DNA from: Fontibacter flavus
GTDB lineage: Bacteria > Bacteroidota > Bacteroidia > Cytophagales > Cyclobacteriaceae
NCBI RefSeq assembly: GCF_042432905.1
Contig: NZ_JBHLWI010000009.1
Coordinates: 211,127 to 275,126, forward strand
Length of the DNA stretch: 64,000 nucleotides
Reading direction: 5' to 3'
The notes beneath the pieces were generated by a model. The model was given only the letters and a program-made list of their open reading frames with translations, searched no databases and was not told where the DNA came from. How positions within the stretch are numbered: position 1 is the first letter of the stretch; every line of letters starts with the position of its first letter. This document shows positions 43,855 to 52,793 of the stretch, piece by piece. The position numbers and the translations under genes are program-made.

Positions 43855-44826
43855 ATGAAAATCACTGAATTTTTAAAACATAATTTTCGACACTTCAATG
43901 CAGCAGCTTTGATAGATGCCGCTGAAGGTTATAAAACGCACCTGGATAATAATGGCAAAATGATGGTAACCCTTGCCGGTGCCATGTCCACAGCAGAATT
44001 GGGCATTTCATTGGCTGAAATGATCCGTCAAGATAAAGTTCAGATCATTACCTGTACCGGAGCAAACCTGGAGGAAGACGTTTTTAACTTGGTTGCACAT
44101 AATTATTATGAAAGAATTCCAAATTATAGGGACCTTTCACCAGAACAGGAACAAGATTTGCTAGAACGTCATATGAATAGGGTGACGGATACCTGCATTC
44201 CAGAAATGGAAGCCATGAGAAGGATCGAAAATGTTATCCTGGAAGAATGGATGAGAGCAGACCAAGCCGGTGAAAGCTTTTTCCCGCATGAGTTTTTCTA
44301 CAAAATTCTTCTTTCAGGAAAATTGGATGCTTCTTTCCAAATTGATCCTAAAAATTCCTGGTTGTTGGAAGCGGCAAAGAAAAACCTGCCAATCATCGTT
44401 CCGGGATGGGAAGACTCAACTTTGGGCAACATGTATGCAGGTCACGTGATCGCAGGTGATATCAAAAATGTGCATACCGTAAAAAGTGGTATCCAATATA
44501 TGATGTTCCTAGCAGATTGGTATACCAAAAACGCCACTGAAGATAGTACAGTTGGTTTCTTCCAGATTGGAGGAGGTATAGCCGGTGATTTCCCTATTTG
44601 CGTGGTACCGATGTTGCATCAGGACCTTCAAAGGGATAATGTGCCTTTATGGGGTTATTTCTGTCAGATTTCTGACTCTACGACCTCTTATGGGTCTTAT
44701 TCCGGAGCAGTTCCAAATGAAAAGATTACATGGGGTAAATTAGGTATCAAAACACCTAAATACATCATCGAATCTGATGCAACTATTGTAGCACCTTTGG
44801 TATTTGCAATAGTCTTGGATCAATAA
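43855..44826 (+). CDS. deoxyhypusine-synthase-family enzyme
   Basis: 323 residues. The N-terminal block VTLAGAMSTAELGISLAEMI, the NAD-site CTGANLEEDVFNL, the IGGGIAGDF segment and the catalytic lysine K295 in ITWGKLG are all conserved. In eukaryotes and archaea the enzyme modifies eIF5A, which bacteria lack; bacterial homologues have been linked to homospermidine-type polyamine chemistry. The preserved lysine argues for an active aminobutyl transferase. A TAnnTTTG box (TACTTTTG) lies at 43820-43827. The OmpA/PD40 gene starts 5 bp after its stop. Confidence 0.92.
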   Translation: MKITEFLKHNFRHFNAAALIDAAEGYKTHLDNNGKMMVTLAGAMSTAELGISLAEMIRQDKVQIITCTGANLEEDVFNLVAHNYYERIPNYRDLSPEQEQDLLERHMNRVTDTCIPEMEAMRRIENVILEEWMRADQAGESFFPHEFFYKILLSGKLDASFQIDPKNSWLLEAAKKNLPIIVPGWEDSTLGNMYAGHVIAGDIKNVHTVKSGIQYMMFLADWYTKNATEDSTVGFFQIGGGIAGDFPICVVPMLHQDLQRDNVPLWGYFCQISDSTTSYGSYSGAVPNEKITWGKLGIKTPKYIIESDATIVAPLVFAIVLDQ

Positions 44827-44831
44827 TAAAA

Positions 44832-46595
44832 ATGCATCTAGAAAAAATATTTCCAAAATTGAAAGCAAGCAGTCCCTTACTGCTTGCTTTTTGTGTTTAT
44901 TTCTCTGTATCTGCTCAGGAAAATGAGTCGATTAAAAACTTGAATTCACCCTATGATGAGCAGCACGCTGTGCTTTCGCCTTCCGGGGAATTATTTTTTA
45001 GTATTGGGTACCATCCTGAAAACACTGGTGGACCTGCTGATTTTGGAGATATTTATATGAGTGCCAAGGATTCCAAAGGAAATTGGTCAAAAGCAACAAG
45101 AGTTCCCGGTCTTTCAACCGCCGGTAATGATGTTGTGGTTGGTTTTCCAGATCCCGTTACAGTTTTTGTATACCATAGTGGAAGTGGCAAACCTCAGGGA
45201 ATTCATCAATATGCAAAGTTTGGGAGTGACTGGAATTATGTCAGGCCTTTGCTGATGGGAAGTTTCAGAAATAATTCAAGTCATTTCAGCGCAAGGTTAT
45301 CAGGAGATAGTATCATCATCATGTCCATGAACTCTTTCGGTTCTTTTGGAAATGAAGATATTTATATCAGTTTCAAACAGTCTGAGGGAATTTGGTCTTC
45401 TCCTGAGAACCTTGGGCCTACCATAAATACCTTTGCCCAGGAGCAGACTCCTTTTTTATCTAATGATCAGCAAACACTTTATTTTTCTACAAATGCCAAT
45501 GCCAATGGAAAAGGAAAAAATATTTTCTATGCACAACGATTAAATGATTCTTGGAAGGATTGGACAAGTCCAAGACTTTTGGAAAATGTAAATTCCAGCG
45601 GATCCGATCTTGGCTATGCTCAGTTATTTCCTGAAGAAAACTTGGCCTTATTGACTTCAACAAAGAATTCAGATGGTTTCGCGGATTTTTTTCAGGTAAA
45701 ATTTGAAGAAGCAGAGTCATTGATTATTGAGGAAGTGGCAGTGGTTGAAGAAGCAAAAGTTGAAATTGAAGAGAAGATCCAGGAAACCCAACTACAGGTT
45801 AATCTTGATTCTGTAACAAACAAAGCAGTGATAAACCCTCCGGTAATCAATCCTCCGGTAATCGTTCAGGATACAGTTATTAAGGAGATAGTGGTAGAGA
45901 ATAAGGCCGTTGAATTGGTGAAAAGTGAAGCGGTACAAAAAGCCGTACCGGCAAATGTAGAGGAACCGATGGTGCAGCCCTTATTGGCCGAAGAAGACAT
46001 CATAGCCATCAATGATGTTAAAGTACTGGAAGTTCAAACTCAAATTCCGGTTGGTTATCAATTGACATTGGCCAATGAAAAAGGTGTAACAAAGCAGGTG
46101 AGAGATGATGAATCTCTTCAGGATGCATTTAGGCAAGTCAGGTGGAGCAGTATTTTGGTATCTGCTCAAGGATATTTACCAACTTCTCTTACTGTCGCTG
46201 AGTGGAATAGTCTGGAAAATAATATCTTATATTTGGTTCCTGCCAAGTCTGGAGCTAGTCTCGTTTTAAATAATATTCAATTTGTCAGGGGAACGTCGGA
46301 TTTTGAAGATGCTATTTCCATTCAGGTGCTCGATCAATTGGTTGCTTTTATGGAAAGCAATCCGGAAATCAAAATACGTCTGGAAGGCCACACTGACAAT
46401 GCAGGTGATCCTGTTTTGAATAAAGAATTGTCCTTGAAAAGAGCTTCTAAAATAAGGGCTTATTTAACACTCAAAGGAATAAATTTTGAAAGAATCAGGA
46501 TCTCGGGTTGGGGAGGAACAAGGCCTGTTGGGGACAATAATACTGAAGATGGAAGAGAACTGAACAGAAGGGTGGAAATGTATATAGAAAGATAA
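44832..46595 (+). CDS. PD40-OmpA outer-membrane-associated protein
   Basis: 587 residues. A signal peptide (residues 1-28, ending VSA-Q) precedes PD40-like propeller repeats (about 35-295), a Glu/Val/Pro-rich linker (about 295-410) and a C-terminal OmpA peptidoglycan-binding domain (about 475-587: IRLEGHTDNAGD and LSLKRASKIRAYL, with NRRVEMYIE at the end). It probably tethers the outer membrane to peptidoglycan. The linker holds INPPVINPPVI repeats. It may share the promoter at 43820. Confidence 0.9.
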   Translation: MHLEKIFPKLKASSPLLLAFCVYFSVSAQENESIKNLNSPYDEQHAVLSPSGELFFSIGYHPENTGGPADFGDIYMSAKDSKGNWSKATRVPGLSTAGNDVVVGFPDPVTVFVYHSGSGKPQGIHQYAKFGSDWNYVRPLLMGSFRNNSSHFSARLSGDSIIIMSMNSFGSFGNEDIYISFKQSEGIWSSPENLGPTINTFAQEQTPFLSNDQQTLYFSTNANANGKGKNIFYAQRLNDSWKDWTSPRLLENVNSSGSDLGYAQLFPEENLALLTSTKNSDGFADFFQVKFEEAESLIIEEVAVVEEAKVEIEEKIQETQLQVNLDSVTNKAVINPPVINPPVIVQDTVIKEIVVENKAVELVKSEAVQKAVPANVEEPMVQPLLAEEDIIAINDVKVLEVQTQIPVGYQLTLANEKGVTKQVRDDESLQDAFRQVRWSSILVSAQGYLPTSLTVAEWNSLENNILYLVPAKSGASLVLNNIQFVRGTSDFEDAISIQVLDQLVAFMESNPEIKIRLEGHTDNAGDPVLNKELSLKRASKIRAYLTLKGINFERIRISGWGGTRPVGDNNTEDGRELNRRVEMYIER

Positions 46596-46630
46596 GTTTA
46601 GGGATATCCATTCAGTCTAAGCTTAAATTT

Positions 46631-46664
46631 AACCTGCCTAATTTTCGTTGAAATCCGGCAGGTT
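46631..46664. terminator. terminator between OmpA-like and kinase genes
   Basis: AACCTGCC and GGCAGGTT arms separated by 18 bases, followed by AATTTTTTT; usable from both convergent genes. Confidence 0.75.
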
Positions 46665-46697
46665 AATTTTTTTATGAAAGTCAGTTGGATCAAATTT

Positions 46698-47615
46698 TCA
46701 CGCAAAAGTCACTTTTTCAGGTAAAGGCCCATCAATGGAAAGCTTCAATGCGGCCATTTTGGAGGCATTTTCAACACATTGCATCCAGTCTTTCCCATCT
46801 AACCAAGCTCCCAAAAAACCAGACCAATAGGCATCTCCGGCACCTGTAGCATCACCTTTTATTTTTACTTCTGTTGCAGGAATTTTCAGCTTTTCTCCAT
46901 CCGAAGTCCATAATAAACTTCCTTCCTTTCCCAATGTGAAGCAAACCAAGCGTGCTCCCCAATCCAAAATTGTTTGTATGGCATCTTCATGGCTGATTTT
47001 CTTTATGAAAATCCTATCACAATCATCCTGGCTTAATTTCACAAATGGGGCCAAACTACAATATGATTGGATGACATGGAGTGCTTCAATGTGGTCCGGC
47101 CAAATACTTGGTGCATAATTGAGGTCTATGCTTAATTGAACATTATGTTCTAGAGCTCTCCTTGCCCCATCCATGATGGTTCTCTGTGCCGGCTGTTTAC
47201 TCAAAGCAAAACATGTGGTATGGTAGAGTTTAGACTGATGAAGGACTTCATCGGAAATGTCTTCGGGAAAAATAAAATGGTCCGCTTCCCTGTAGGCTAT
47301 AAAATCAGGAGTGCCGTGTGTTCTGGAAAGCAAAACCAATGAGGTGGGAAAATTCTCTCTCTCTTTAATTCCTGAGCTATTTAATCCCAACTTTTCCAAT
47401 TCATGGATCAGGTATTGACCTATGCCATCTTTGCCCACACTTGCTATGAGATGTACATTTTTTCCCAATCGGGTCAGATTAGCACCCAAATTGGCAGGAC
47501 TTCCACCTTGAAAACGTCTGAATGAGTGGGTTCTGAAAATCTCATCTCTCAATTCATGGCCTATGAGGTCCACAAGTAATTCTCCTATGACAATAATGTC
47601 TATGCTTTTCTTCAT
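46698..47615 (-). CDS. PfkB-family carbohydrate kinase (probable fructokinase)
   Basis: 305 residues. The PfkB N-terminal GELLVDLIG and GGSPANLGANLTRLG motifs and the C-terminal catalytic GDATGAGDAYWSG (general base Asp) are present. Clustering with a GH100-like hydrolase and a sodium/sugar symporter under a divergent LacI regulator supports fructose or another hexose as substrate. It starts 1 bp after the hydrolase stop. Confidence 0.88.
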   Translation of the reverse strand: MKKSIDIIVIGELLVDLIGHELRDEIFRTHSFRRFQGGSPANLGANLTRLGKNVHLIASVGKDGIGQYLIHELEKLGLNSSGIKERENFPTSLVLLSRTHGTPDFIAYREADHFIFPEDISDEVLHQSKLYHTTCFALSKQPAQRTIMDGARRALEHNVQLSIDLNYAPSIWPDHIEALHVIQSYCSLAPFVKLSQDDCDRIFIKKISHEDAIQTILDWGARLVCFTLGKEGSLLWTSDGEKLKIPATEVKIKGDATGAGDAYWSGFLGAWLDGKDWMQCVENASKMAALKLSIDGPLPEKVTFA

Positions 47616-47616
47616 G

Positions 47617-48789
47617 TCAATCCAATAAATAAAATCCTTTACTCAGTGTGTTTTCTAATAAAAGTTGACCTGCAGCACTCCAGGTACATTGGGGGATCCC
47701 ACAGGCCTTTCCGGTTATTCCATGGAAACATTCATTAAATTCCCATGAATTTTGACTGTTGAATGCAATGACTTTATCCAAAATTTCAGCAGCTTCAGCT
47801 TTACCCTTAAACAAGAACATCGCTATTCCCCAAAATCCATTAACCATTGGCCATATACCCCCATTGTGAAATTCATTCGGCTTATTTCTGAATTCAAACC
47901 TGAAATTCTGCTTCAATAATGCAAAATCCTGATCCTTTTCTTCAATGGTTGGATAGAACGCCGGTATGGCCCTTTCGAATTTTTCGAGAGTCCAATCCAG
48001 GTATTTTTCAGGATCCGGATGGGTATTGAAAATGGTCGCCAAAGAATTTCCCAAGGCATCAAAGTAATCTTGATAACCTGCAGGATGAAAAGAAGCCGGA
48101 AGGTAAGCTGTAGCCCCAGATTTTTTTAATAATGCTTTTTTGGCCTTTTGATGGATTCCAGATTCTCTCCAATCTTCATTTATATAGTAATTTTCATAAA
48201 TAGCCAGTTTTACCGCATCAGATTTATTAATCCATTCCTGCCGCTCCAAGAGTTGCCCGGAAAGTCTTAAAGCGGCATATCTGAGTACCTGATCGTATAG
48301 CACATATCCATGGAGCACATATTCATCTGCCCAATCACCTGCTAGGGGAACATAAACCAAGTGCTTGCTATTATATTCCCAAGCATGGTAGAGTTCATGG
48401 ATTTTTTCAATTTGACTTTCAAAGCTTTTCAGGAAATCTTTTTCACCGGTAAGTTTGACATAAAGACAGATACCTATGATCCACCATGCCCCAGTATCCG
48501 CTCGTCCTGCGAGCCCTCCATAGCTGATGGATTTTTCCGCCACATCCACATTTGAGGGCACAAGGCCTTGCGGGCTGATATGTCTTCCCAAAGTGCTAAT
48601 GGTTTGGTGAAAAGTCTGTACAAGGTCAGCTTCTCTTGATGCCAGTGCGGCAAGACCTGTAATCATACCATCCCGTGTCCAAACCCTTTGGTAATTATCC
48701 TTTATAATTGCAGAGGCAAGAAATCCTTTCTCGTGGGATGCCTTCCGCAATAAGTTCAATGCTTGTTCATTTGCTATTTGTAAATCCAT
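47617..48789 (-). CDS. GH100-like (alpha/alpha)6-barrel glycosidase, putative invertase
   Basis: 390 residues, no signal peptide, so cytoplasmic. Motifs comparable to alkaline/neutral invertases are RVWTRDGMITGLAAL near the N-terminus, GRADTGAWWIIGICLYVKLT mid-protein, and FHNGGIWPMVNGFWG near the C-terminus. With the symporter it would take up a disaccharide such as sucrose and split it inside the cell, the hexose passing to the kinase (inference). It overlaps the symporter gene by 16 bp. Confidence 0.8.
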   Translation of the reverse strand: MDLQIANEQALNLLRKASHEKGFLASAIIKDNYQRVWTRDGMITGLAALASREADLVQTFHQTISTLGRHISPQGLVPSNVDVAEKSISYGGLAGRADTGAWWIIGICLYVKLTGEKDFLKSFESQIEKIHELYHAWEYNSKHLVYVPLAGDWADEYVLHGYVLYDQVLRYAALRLSGQLLERQEWINKSDAVKLAIYENYYINEDWRESGIHQKAKKALLKKSGATAYLPASFHPAGYQDYFDALGNSLATIFNTHPDPEKYLDWTLEKFERAIPAFYPTIEEKDQDFALLKQNFRFEFRNKPNEFHNGGIWPMVNGFWGIAMFLFKGKAEAAEILDKVIAFNSQNSWEFNECFHGITGKACGIPQCTWSAAGQLLLENTLSKGFYLLD

Positions 48790-50363
48790 ACAATGATGAA
48801 AGTCAAGATCAAAAGAAACACAGATAGAATACGGTAATTTTTATACCAAGGAAGCGCACTCAAACTGGCTGTTTCATCGGTATAGATCTTATTGTTCCAG
48901 GTGTATTCATTTATTTTTTCGGAAGAAGGAATGTCAGTAGACAAGCTGACCACAACATAGACCAATGTACATGCCAAAAACAGTAATGGGGCAGTATGCA
49001 AAAAATGCCACTGGGAAATACCAGCTTCCGGCATTGTCACCTTTAACATGATCAGGATAGCTGCTATAACAAAACCCGTTATCAAGCTGTAAAAGGCCCC
49101 ATCTGCGTTTCCTCTTTTCCAAAACATGCCCCAAATAAAAACCACTACCACTGGAGGGGCGATTAGACCAACTACCATTTGAAGATATTTGAACAAGGAG
49201 TCGAACTTCTCAATTTGAGGGGTCCAGGCTGCTGCCAATAAGACCAAAATCACCGTCGCGAATTGCCCCACTTTCACTAACTGTTTGCTACTCAGACCCG
49301 GCCTGAGGTTTTTCACAAAATCCATTGTGATCAGGGTTGAGGCAGAATTCAAAGTGGCTGAAATACTCGAGGACATGGCCGCCAATAAGCCCGCCATCAA
49401 AAGACCTATCAAACCAGCCGGTAATAAGTTGAAGACCAGATGGGGAAATACTGTATCCGGGTTTTCCAATTCAGGATAAAGTACCCTGGCCATGGTTCCC
49501 GGAAACACCATAAAGAACAAAACTGGTAATTTTAATAGGCCGGCAAACAAAGCTCCCCATCTTCCATGGTTGAGGTCTTTTGCTGTCAGTACTCTTTGGA
49601 CCATGAATTGATTATTTGCCCAGAAATAGAATCCTAACAAGGGGACTCCGAATATTAGTCCTGTCCAGGGCACAGATGGATCATCCATTGGCCTGATTAG
49701 GCTGATCATTTCAGGAGGAGTGGCGGCCTTGACATTTTCCCAACCACCTACCGCTTGATAGGTGACATAAGTGAGGATCAATGAACCTGCCAACAAGAGA
49801 ATTGCCTGGATTACTTCAGTATGTACCACTGAAGATAATCCTCCAGGTATGGTATATGCAGCAGCTGCAAATGCCAAAATCATGATTATGACCGTCATGC
49901 TGATTTCTGGAAATACCAGTTTTAAAATCAAACTTCCTGCATAAAGTCCTGCAGCTGTTTCGATCATTACATTGCCTATTAAGGTGATGAAAGAGAAGTA
50001 ATAGCGGCTTCTTCTGTCGTATCTTCTTTCTAAAAATTCAGGCATGGTAAATACACCTGATCGTAAATAAAACGGCAAAAAGAAAATACTGAAAAAGACC
50101 AGAATTACAGCAGCCATCCATTCGTAGTTATAAACCGAAATGCCGGTACTGTAGGCATCACCTGCCAAACCTATCAATGTTGTACTGGAGATGTTGGCAG
50201 CAAACAAAGAAATGCCCACAATTGGCCAGGTCATGCTTCTTCCTGCCAAAAAGTATTCTTCAGAACTCTGCCTTTTTGAATGATAAAGGCCATAAAAAAT
50301 CATTCCTATCAGGTAGATTACCATGATGATCAGATCAAGGTTACTAATCAGGTCTTTATTCAT
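48774..50363 (-). CDS. sodium/solute (SSS) symporter
   Basis: 529 residues with about 13-14 transmembrane helices. SSS motifs are visible: YFLAGRSMTWPIVGISLFAA at the N-terminus and FWKRGNADGAFYSLITGFVI near residue 410. It is probably a Na+-coupled sugar importer of the SGLT type. It is the first gene of the three-gene operon facing the LacI gene; the 221-bp divergent spacer contains a LacI-type palindrome. Confidence 0.9.
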   Translation of the reverse strand: MNKDLISNLDLIIMVIYLIGMIFYGLYHSKRQSSEEYFLAGRSMTWPIVGISLFAANISSTTLIGLAGDAYSTGISVYNYEWMAAVILVFFSIFFLPFYLRSGVFTMPEFLERRYDRRSRYYFSFITLIGNVMIETAAGLYAGSLILKLVFPEISMTVIIMILAFAAAAYTIPGGLSSVVHTEVIQAILLLAGSLILTYVTYQAVGGWENVKAATPPEMISLIRPMDDPSVPWTGLIFGVPLLGFYFWANNQFMVQRVLTAKDLNHGRWGALFAGLLKLPVLFFMVFPGTMARVLYPELENPDTVFPHLVFNLLPAGLIGLLMAGLLAAMSSSISATLNSASTLITMDFVKNLRPGLSSKQLVKVGQFATVILVLLAAAWTPQIEKFDSLFKYLQMVVGLIAPPVVVVFIWGMFWKRGNADGAFYSLITGFVIAAILIMLKVTMPEAGISQWHFLHTAPLLFLACTLVYVVVSLSTDIPSSEKINEYTWNNKIYTDETASLSALPWYKNYRILSVFLLILTFIIVWIYK

Positions 50364-50461
50364 GAGTTAGGTTAATTGGGATTCTTAGATACCATAAAAT
50401 ACCAAAGAACTAAAAGTAAAACTTTTCTGATATCTTAACCAAGCGTCAAAAAATTTCAAAC

Positions 50462-50473
50462 GATTGCGCAATC
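50462..50473. promoter_or_regulatory. candidate LacI-family operator
   Basis: GATTGCGCAATC, a perfect 12-bp palindrome with the central GCGC that LacI-type regulators favour; flanking AAAC..CATT adds partial symmetry. It lies between the divergent symporter and lacI-type genes. Confidence 0.6.
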
Positions 50474-50584
50474 CATTGCAAGCATGTTATTTAGAATAAT
50501 TTTAATTTATTTTAAATCTTTTTCCTGTAATTTAGGAGTAGAAAGACTTAAGCCCAAGAGTAAACCAAAGCCATAAATATTCTT

Positions 50585-51622
50585 ATGCCAGAAAAGAGGA
50601 AAATTACGCTGAAAGATATTGCAAGAGAATTGAACATATCTGTTTCAACGGCCTCACGGGCACTCAAGGAACATCCTGATATAGCCGATGAAACGATCCG
50701 CATCGTGAAAGCCTATGCCAAAGAGCATCACTATGTCCCGAATGTACTTGCGGTAAATTTTAGAAAAAACAGGACTTACAATATAGGTTTGATAGTGCCG
50801 GAATTGGTGCATCACTTTTTTTCAACCGTAATCTCAGGTGCGATAGATACAGCAAAGAAGCATGGTTATAATGTTTTAGTCAGTCAGTCCAATGATATTT
50901 TGGATGATGAGATCACTGCTTGCAGGACGATGTTGGCCAGCAGTGTGGACGGTTTGCTGATTTCTATTTCAAATGAAACTTTTGAGGGTGAGCATATCAA
51001 AGAATTTTTAGCAGAAGGGAAACCTGTTATTCAATTTGATAAAATTACGGATGAATTGGAGACTCCTAAAGTAACCGTGGATGATTTTGAAGGTGCCTAT
51101 CAGGCGGTGAAGCATCTGATTGGGCAAGGATACTCAAAAATTGCCCATATCAGGGGTAGGAAGGAAGTGAAAAATGCAAATGAAAGGGCAGAAGGTTACC
51201 ATAAAGCACTTGAGGACCATGGTTTAGAATATAGTTCCGATTGGGTAAAGGTATGTAATATGATCAATGAAGAGGAGGGGTACCAATTTGCCAGAGAATT
51301 AATGGAGAGCCCTAACCCTCCTGATGCGATCTTTTGTATTACAGATTTGGTCGCTTTGGGTGTTTTGAAATATCTGAAAGAAGCCGGTTTCCGTGTCCCC
51401 GATCAGGTAGGGGTTATGGGTTTTAGTAATTGGAAGCTTGCAGAAATTGTCAATCCCACCTTGAGTTCTATTGACCAACATGGTTATGAAATGGGCGTAA
51501 ATGCTGCAAAAATGCTGATCCATAATATCAACAATCCGGAAAAAAGAGAAGAGGAAAACCTTATGCTGAAAACAAACCTGATCATTAGGGAATCTTCAAA
51601 TCGAAAGAAATTTCAAAACTAA
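50585..51622 (+). CDS. LacI-family transcriptional regulator
   Basis: 345 residues. The helix-turn-helix and hinge (ITLKDIARELNISVSTASRA, then LKEHPDI) are followed by a periplasmic-binding-protein-like sugar domain (YNIGLIVPELVHHFFSTVIS; MGFSNWKLAEIVNPTLSSID). It probably represses the adjacent sugar operon until a sugar binds. All domains are intact. Confidence 0.93.
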   Translation: MPEKRKITLKDIARELNISVSTASRALKEHPDIADETIRIVKAYAKEHHYVPNVLAVNFRKNRTYNIGLIVPELVHHFFSTVISGAIDTAKKHGYNVLVSQSNDILDDEITACRTMLASSVDGLLISISNETFEGEHIKEFLAEGKPVIQFDKITDELETPKVTVDDFEGAYQAVKHLIGQGYSKIAHIRGRKEVKNANERAEGYHKALEDHGLEYSSDWVKVCNMINEEEGYQFARELMESPNPPDAIFCITDLVALGVLKYLKEAGFRVPDQVGVMGFSNWKLAEIVNPTLSSIDQHGYEMGVNAAKMLIHNINNPEKREEENLMLKTNLIIRESSNRKKFQN

Positions 51623-51713
51623 AGCTTTATAATGATTTAATAGTGAATATTTTGTTGCATTTTATGAGGAAAGTGAGGTCCAATTTCCTATCTTTGAAAT
51701 ACACATAACAGGT

Positions 51714-51932
51714 ATGGAAACTTTCTTTTCATTGTTTTTGCTAACCTCGTTTTATGGGCTAATGATCTTGGCTTTATTTCCTGAAAAATACCTTAGGAAA
51801 ATCAGTCATTTCAATCACCATAAGAATGTTCCTGAATATCTTAAGTTTTCTTTAAGCACTCCCATCTTTTTCTCTTTTTTAGTTGGTTACACTTTGGCTG
51901 CTACCATGTTGTATCTTTTTATTACTCCTTAA
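51714..51932 (+). CDS. small two-helix membrane protein
   Basis: 72 residues with an N-terminal and a C-terminal hydrophobic helix and a basic middle (KYLRKISHFNHHKNVPEYLK). It has a good promoter: TATCTTTG at 51689-51696. Unknown family. Confidence 0.6.
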   Translation: METFFSLFLLTSFYGLMILALFPEKYLRKISHFNHHKNVPEYLKFSLSTPIFFSFLVGYTLAATMLYLFITP

Positions 51933-52044
51933 GTTAGTTGATTTAATATTTTGAATAATTTATTTTCCCTATCCACTCAGTGAATTTAGATAAAAAAATC
52001 GTTTTAATTTTTCTAAGTTTTATGCATTTGAGGTATAATTGGAC

Positions 52045-52737
52045 ATGAATTATACCAATGATGAGTTTCTGGAATATCTTGGAACCTATATTACTGATCA
52101 TAAAAAAAGACTGATTGAGGAAGTTTTGGATAAAAGAACAAGGTATTTCACCGTTGTCCTGGAAAATATCTTCAAACCTCATAATGCTTCAGCAGTCATC
52201 AGAACAGCTGATTGTTTTGGGCTTCAGGATGTACATGTGATTGAAAAAACAAATCAATATAAAATCAATCCTTATGTTACCAGGGGAGCCTCTCAGTGGG
52301 TAGATGTTCATAAATATTACAATCCTGAAGGATCAGCTGTCAAAGCTTGTTTTACAGACTTAAGGTCAAAAGGTTATAAAATTTTTGCGACTAGCCCTAA
52401 ACAGGATAGCATGCCGCTCAAAAATTTATTTCCAGACCAAAAAATTGCCCTGGTATTTGGGAATGAACATGAAGGAGTTAGTGATGAGGTAATTGCCGAA
52501 GCTGATGGCTTGGTGCATATTCCCATGTATGGATTTACTGAGAGTTTTAACATCTCAGTTTCAGCTTCTATTTTACTGTATGATTTGCACCAAAAAGCCC
52601 AACTTGGAAAGATTCAAAATTTCAATCTCTCGGATGACGAAAAATCCGAGTTAAGAAATAAATGGTATAGGGGATTAGTAAAAAATGTAGATATACTTGA
52701 AAGAACTTTTTTAAAAACAAAAGCATCCAATTATTGA
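52045..52737 (+). CDS. trmH: TrmH-type tRNA 2'-O-ribose methyltransferase (SPOUT)
   Basis: 230 residues from ATG 52045; a TTG two codons earlier is less likely. The SPOUT motifs are NIFKPHNASAVIRTADCFGL (motif 1), ALVFGNEHEGVSDE (motif 2) and IPMYGFTESFNISVSASILL (motif 3). The arrangement and the RGASQWVDVHKY segment follow TrmH, which methylates G18 of tRNA. Size fits. A related rRNA or tRNA target cannot be excluded. Confidence 0.88.
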   Translation: MNYTNDEFLEYLGTYITDHKKRLIEEVLDKRTRYFTVVLENIFKPHNASAVIRTADCFGLQDVHVIEKTNQYKINPYVTRGASQWVDVHKYYNPEGSAVKACFTDLRSKGYKIFATSPKQDSMPLKNLFPDQKIALVFGNEHEGVSDEVIAEADGLVHIPMYGFTESFNISVSASILLYDLHQKAQLGKIQNFNLSDDEKSELRNKWYRGLVKNVDILERTFLKTKASNY

Positions 52738-52793
52738 GAATTGGATGCCTTTGGTTTTTAAATGAGGGTCATTTCTTGATTTTTCGGTAAAAT

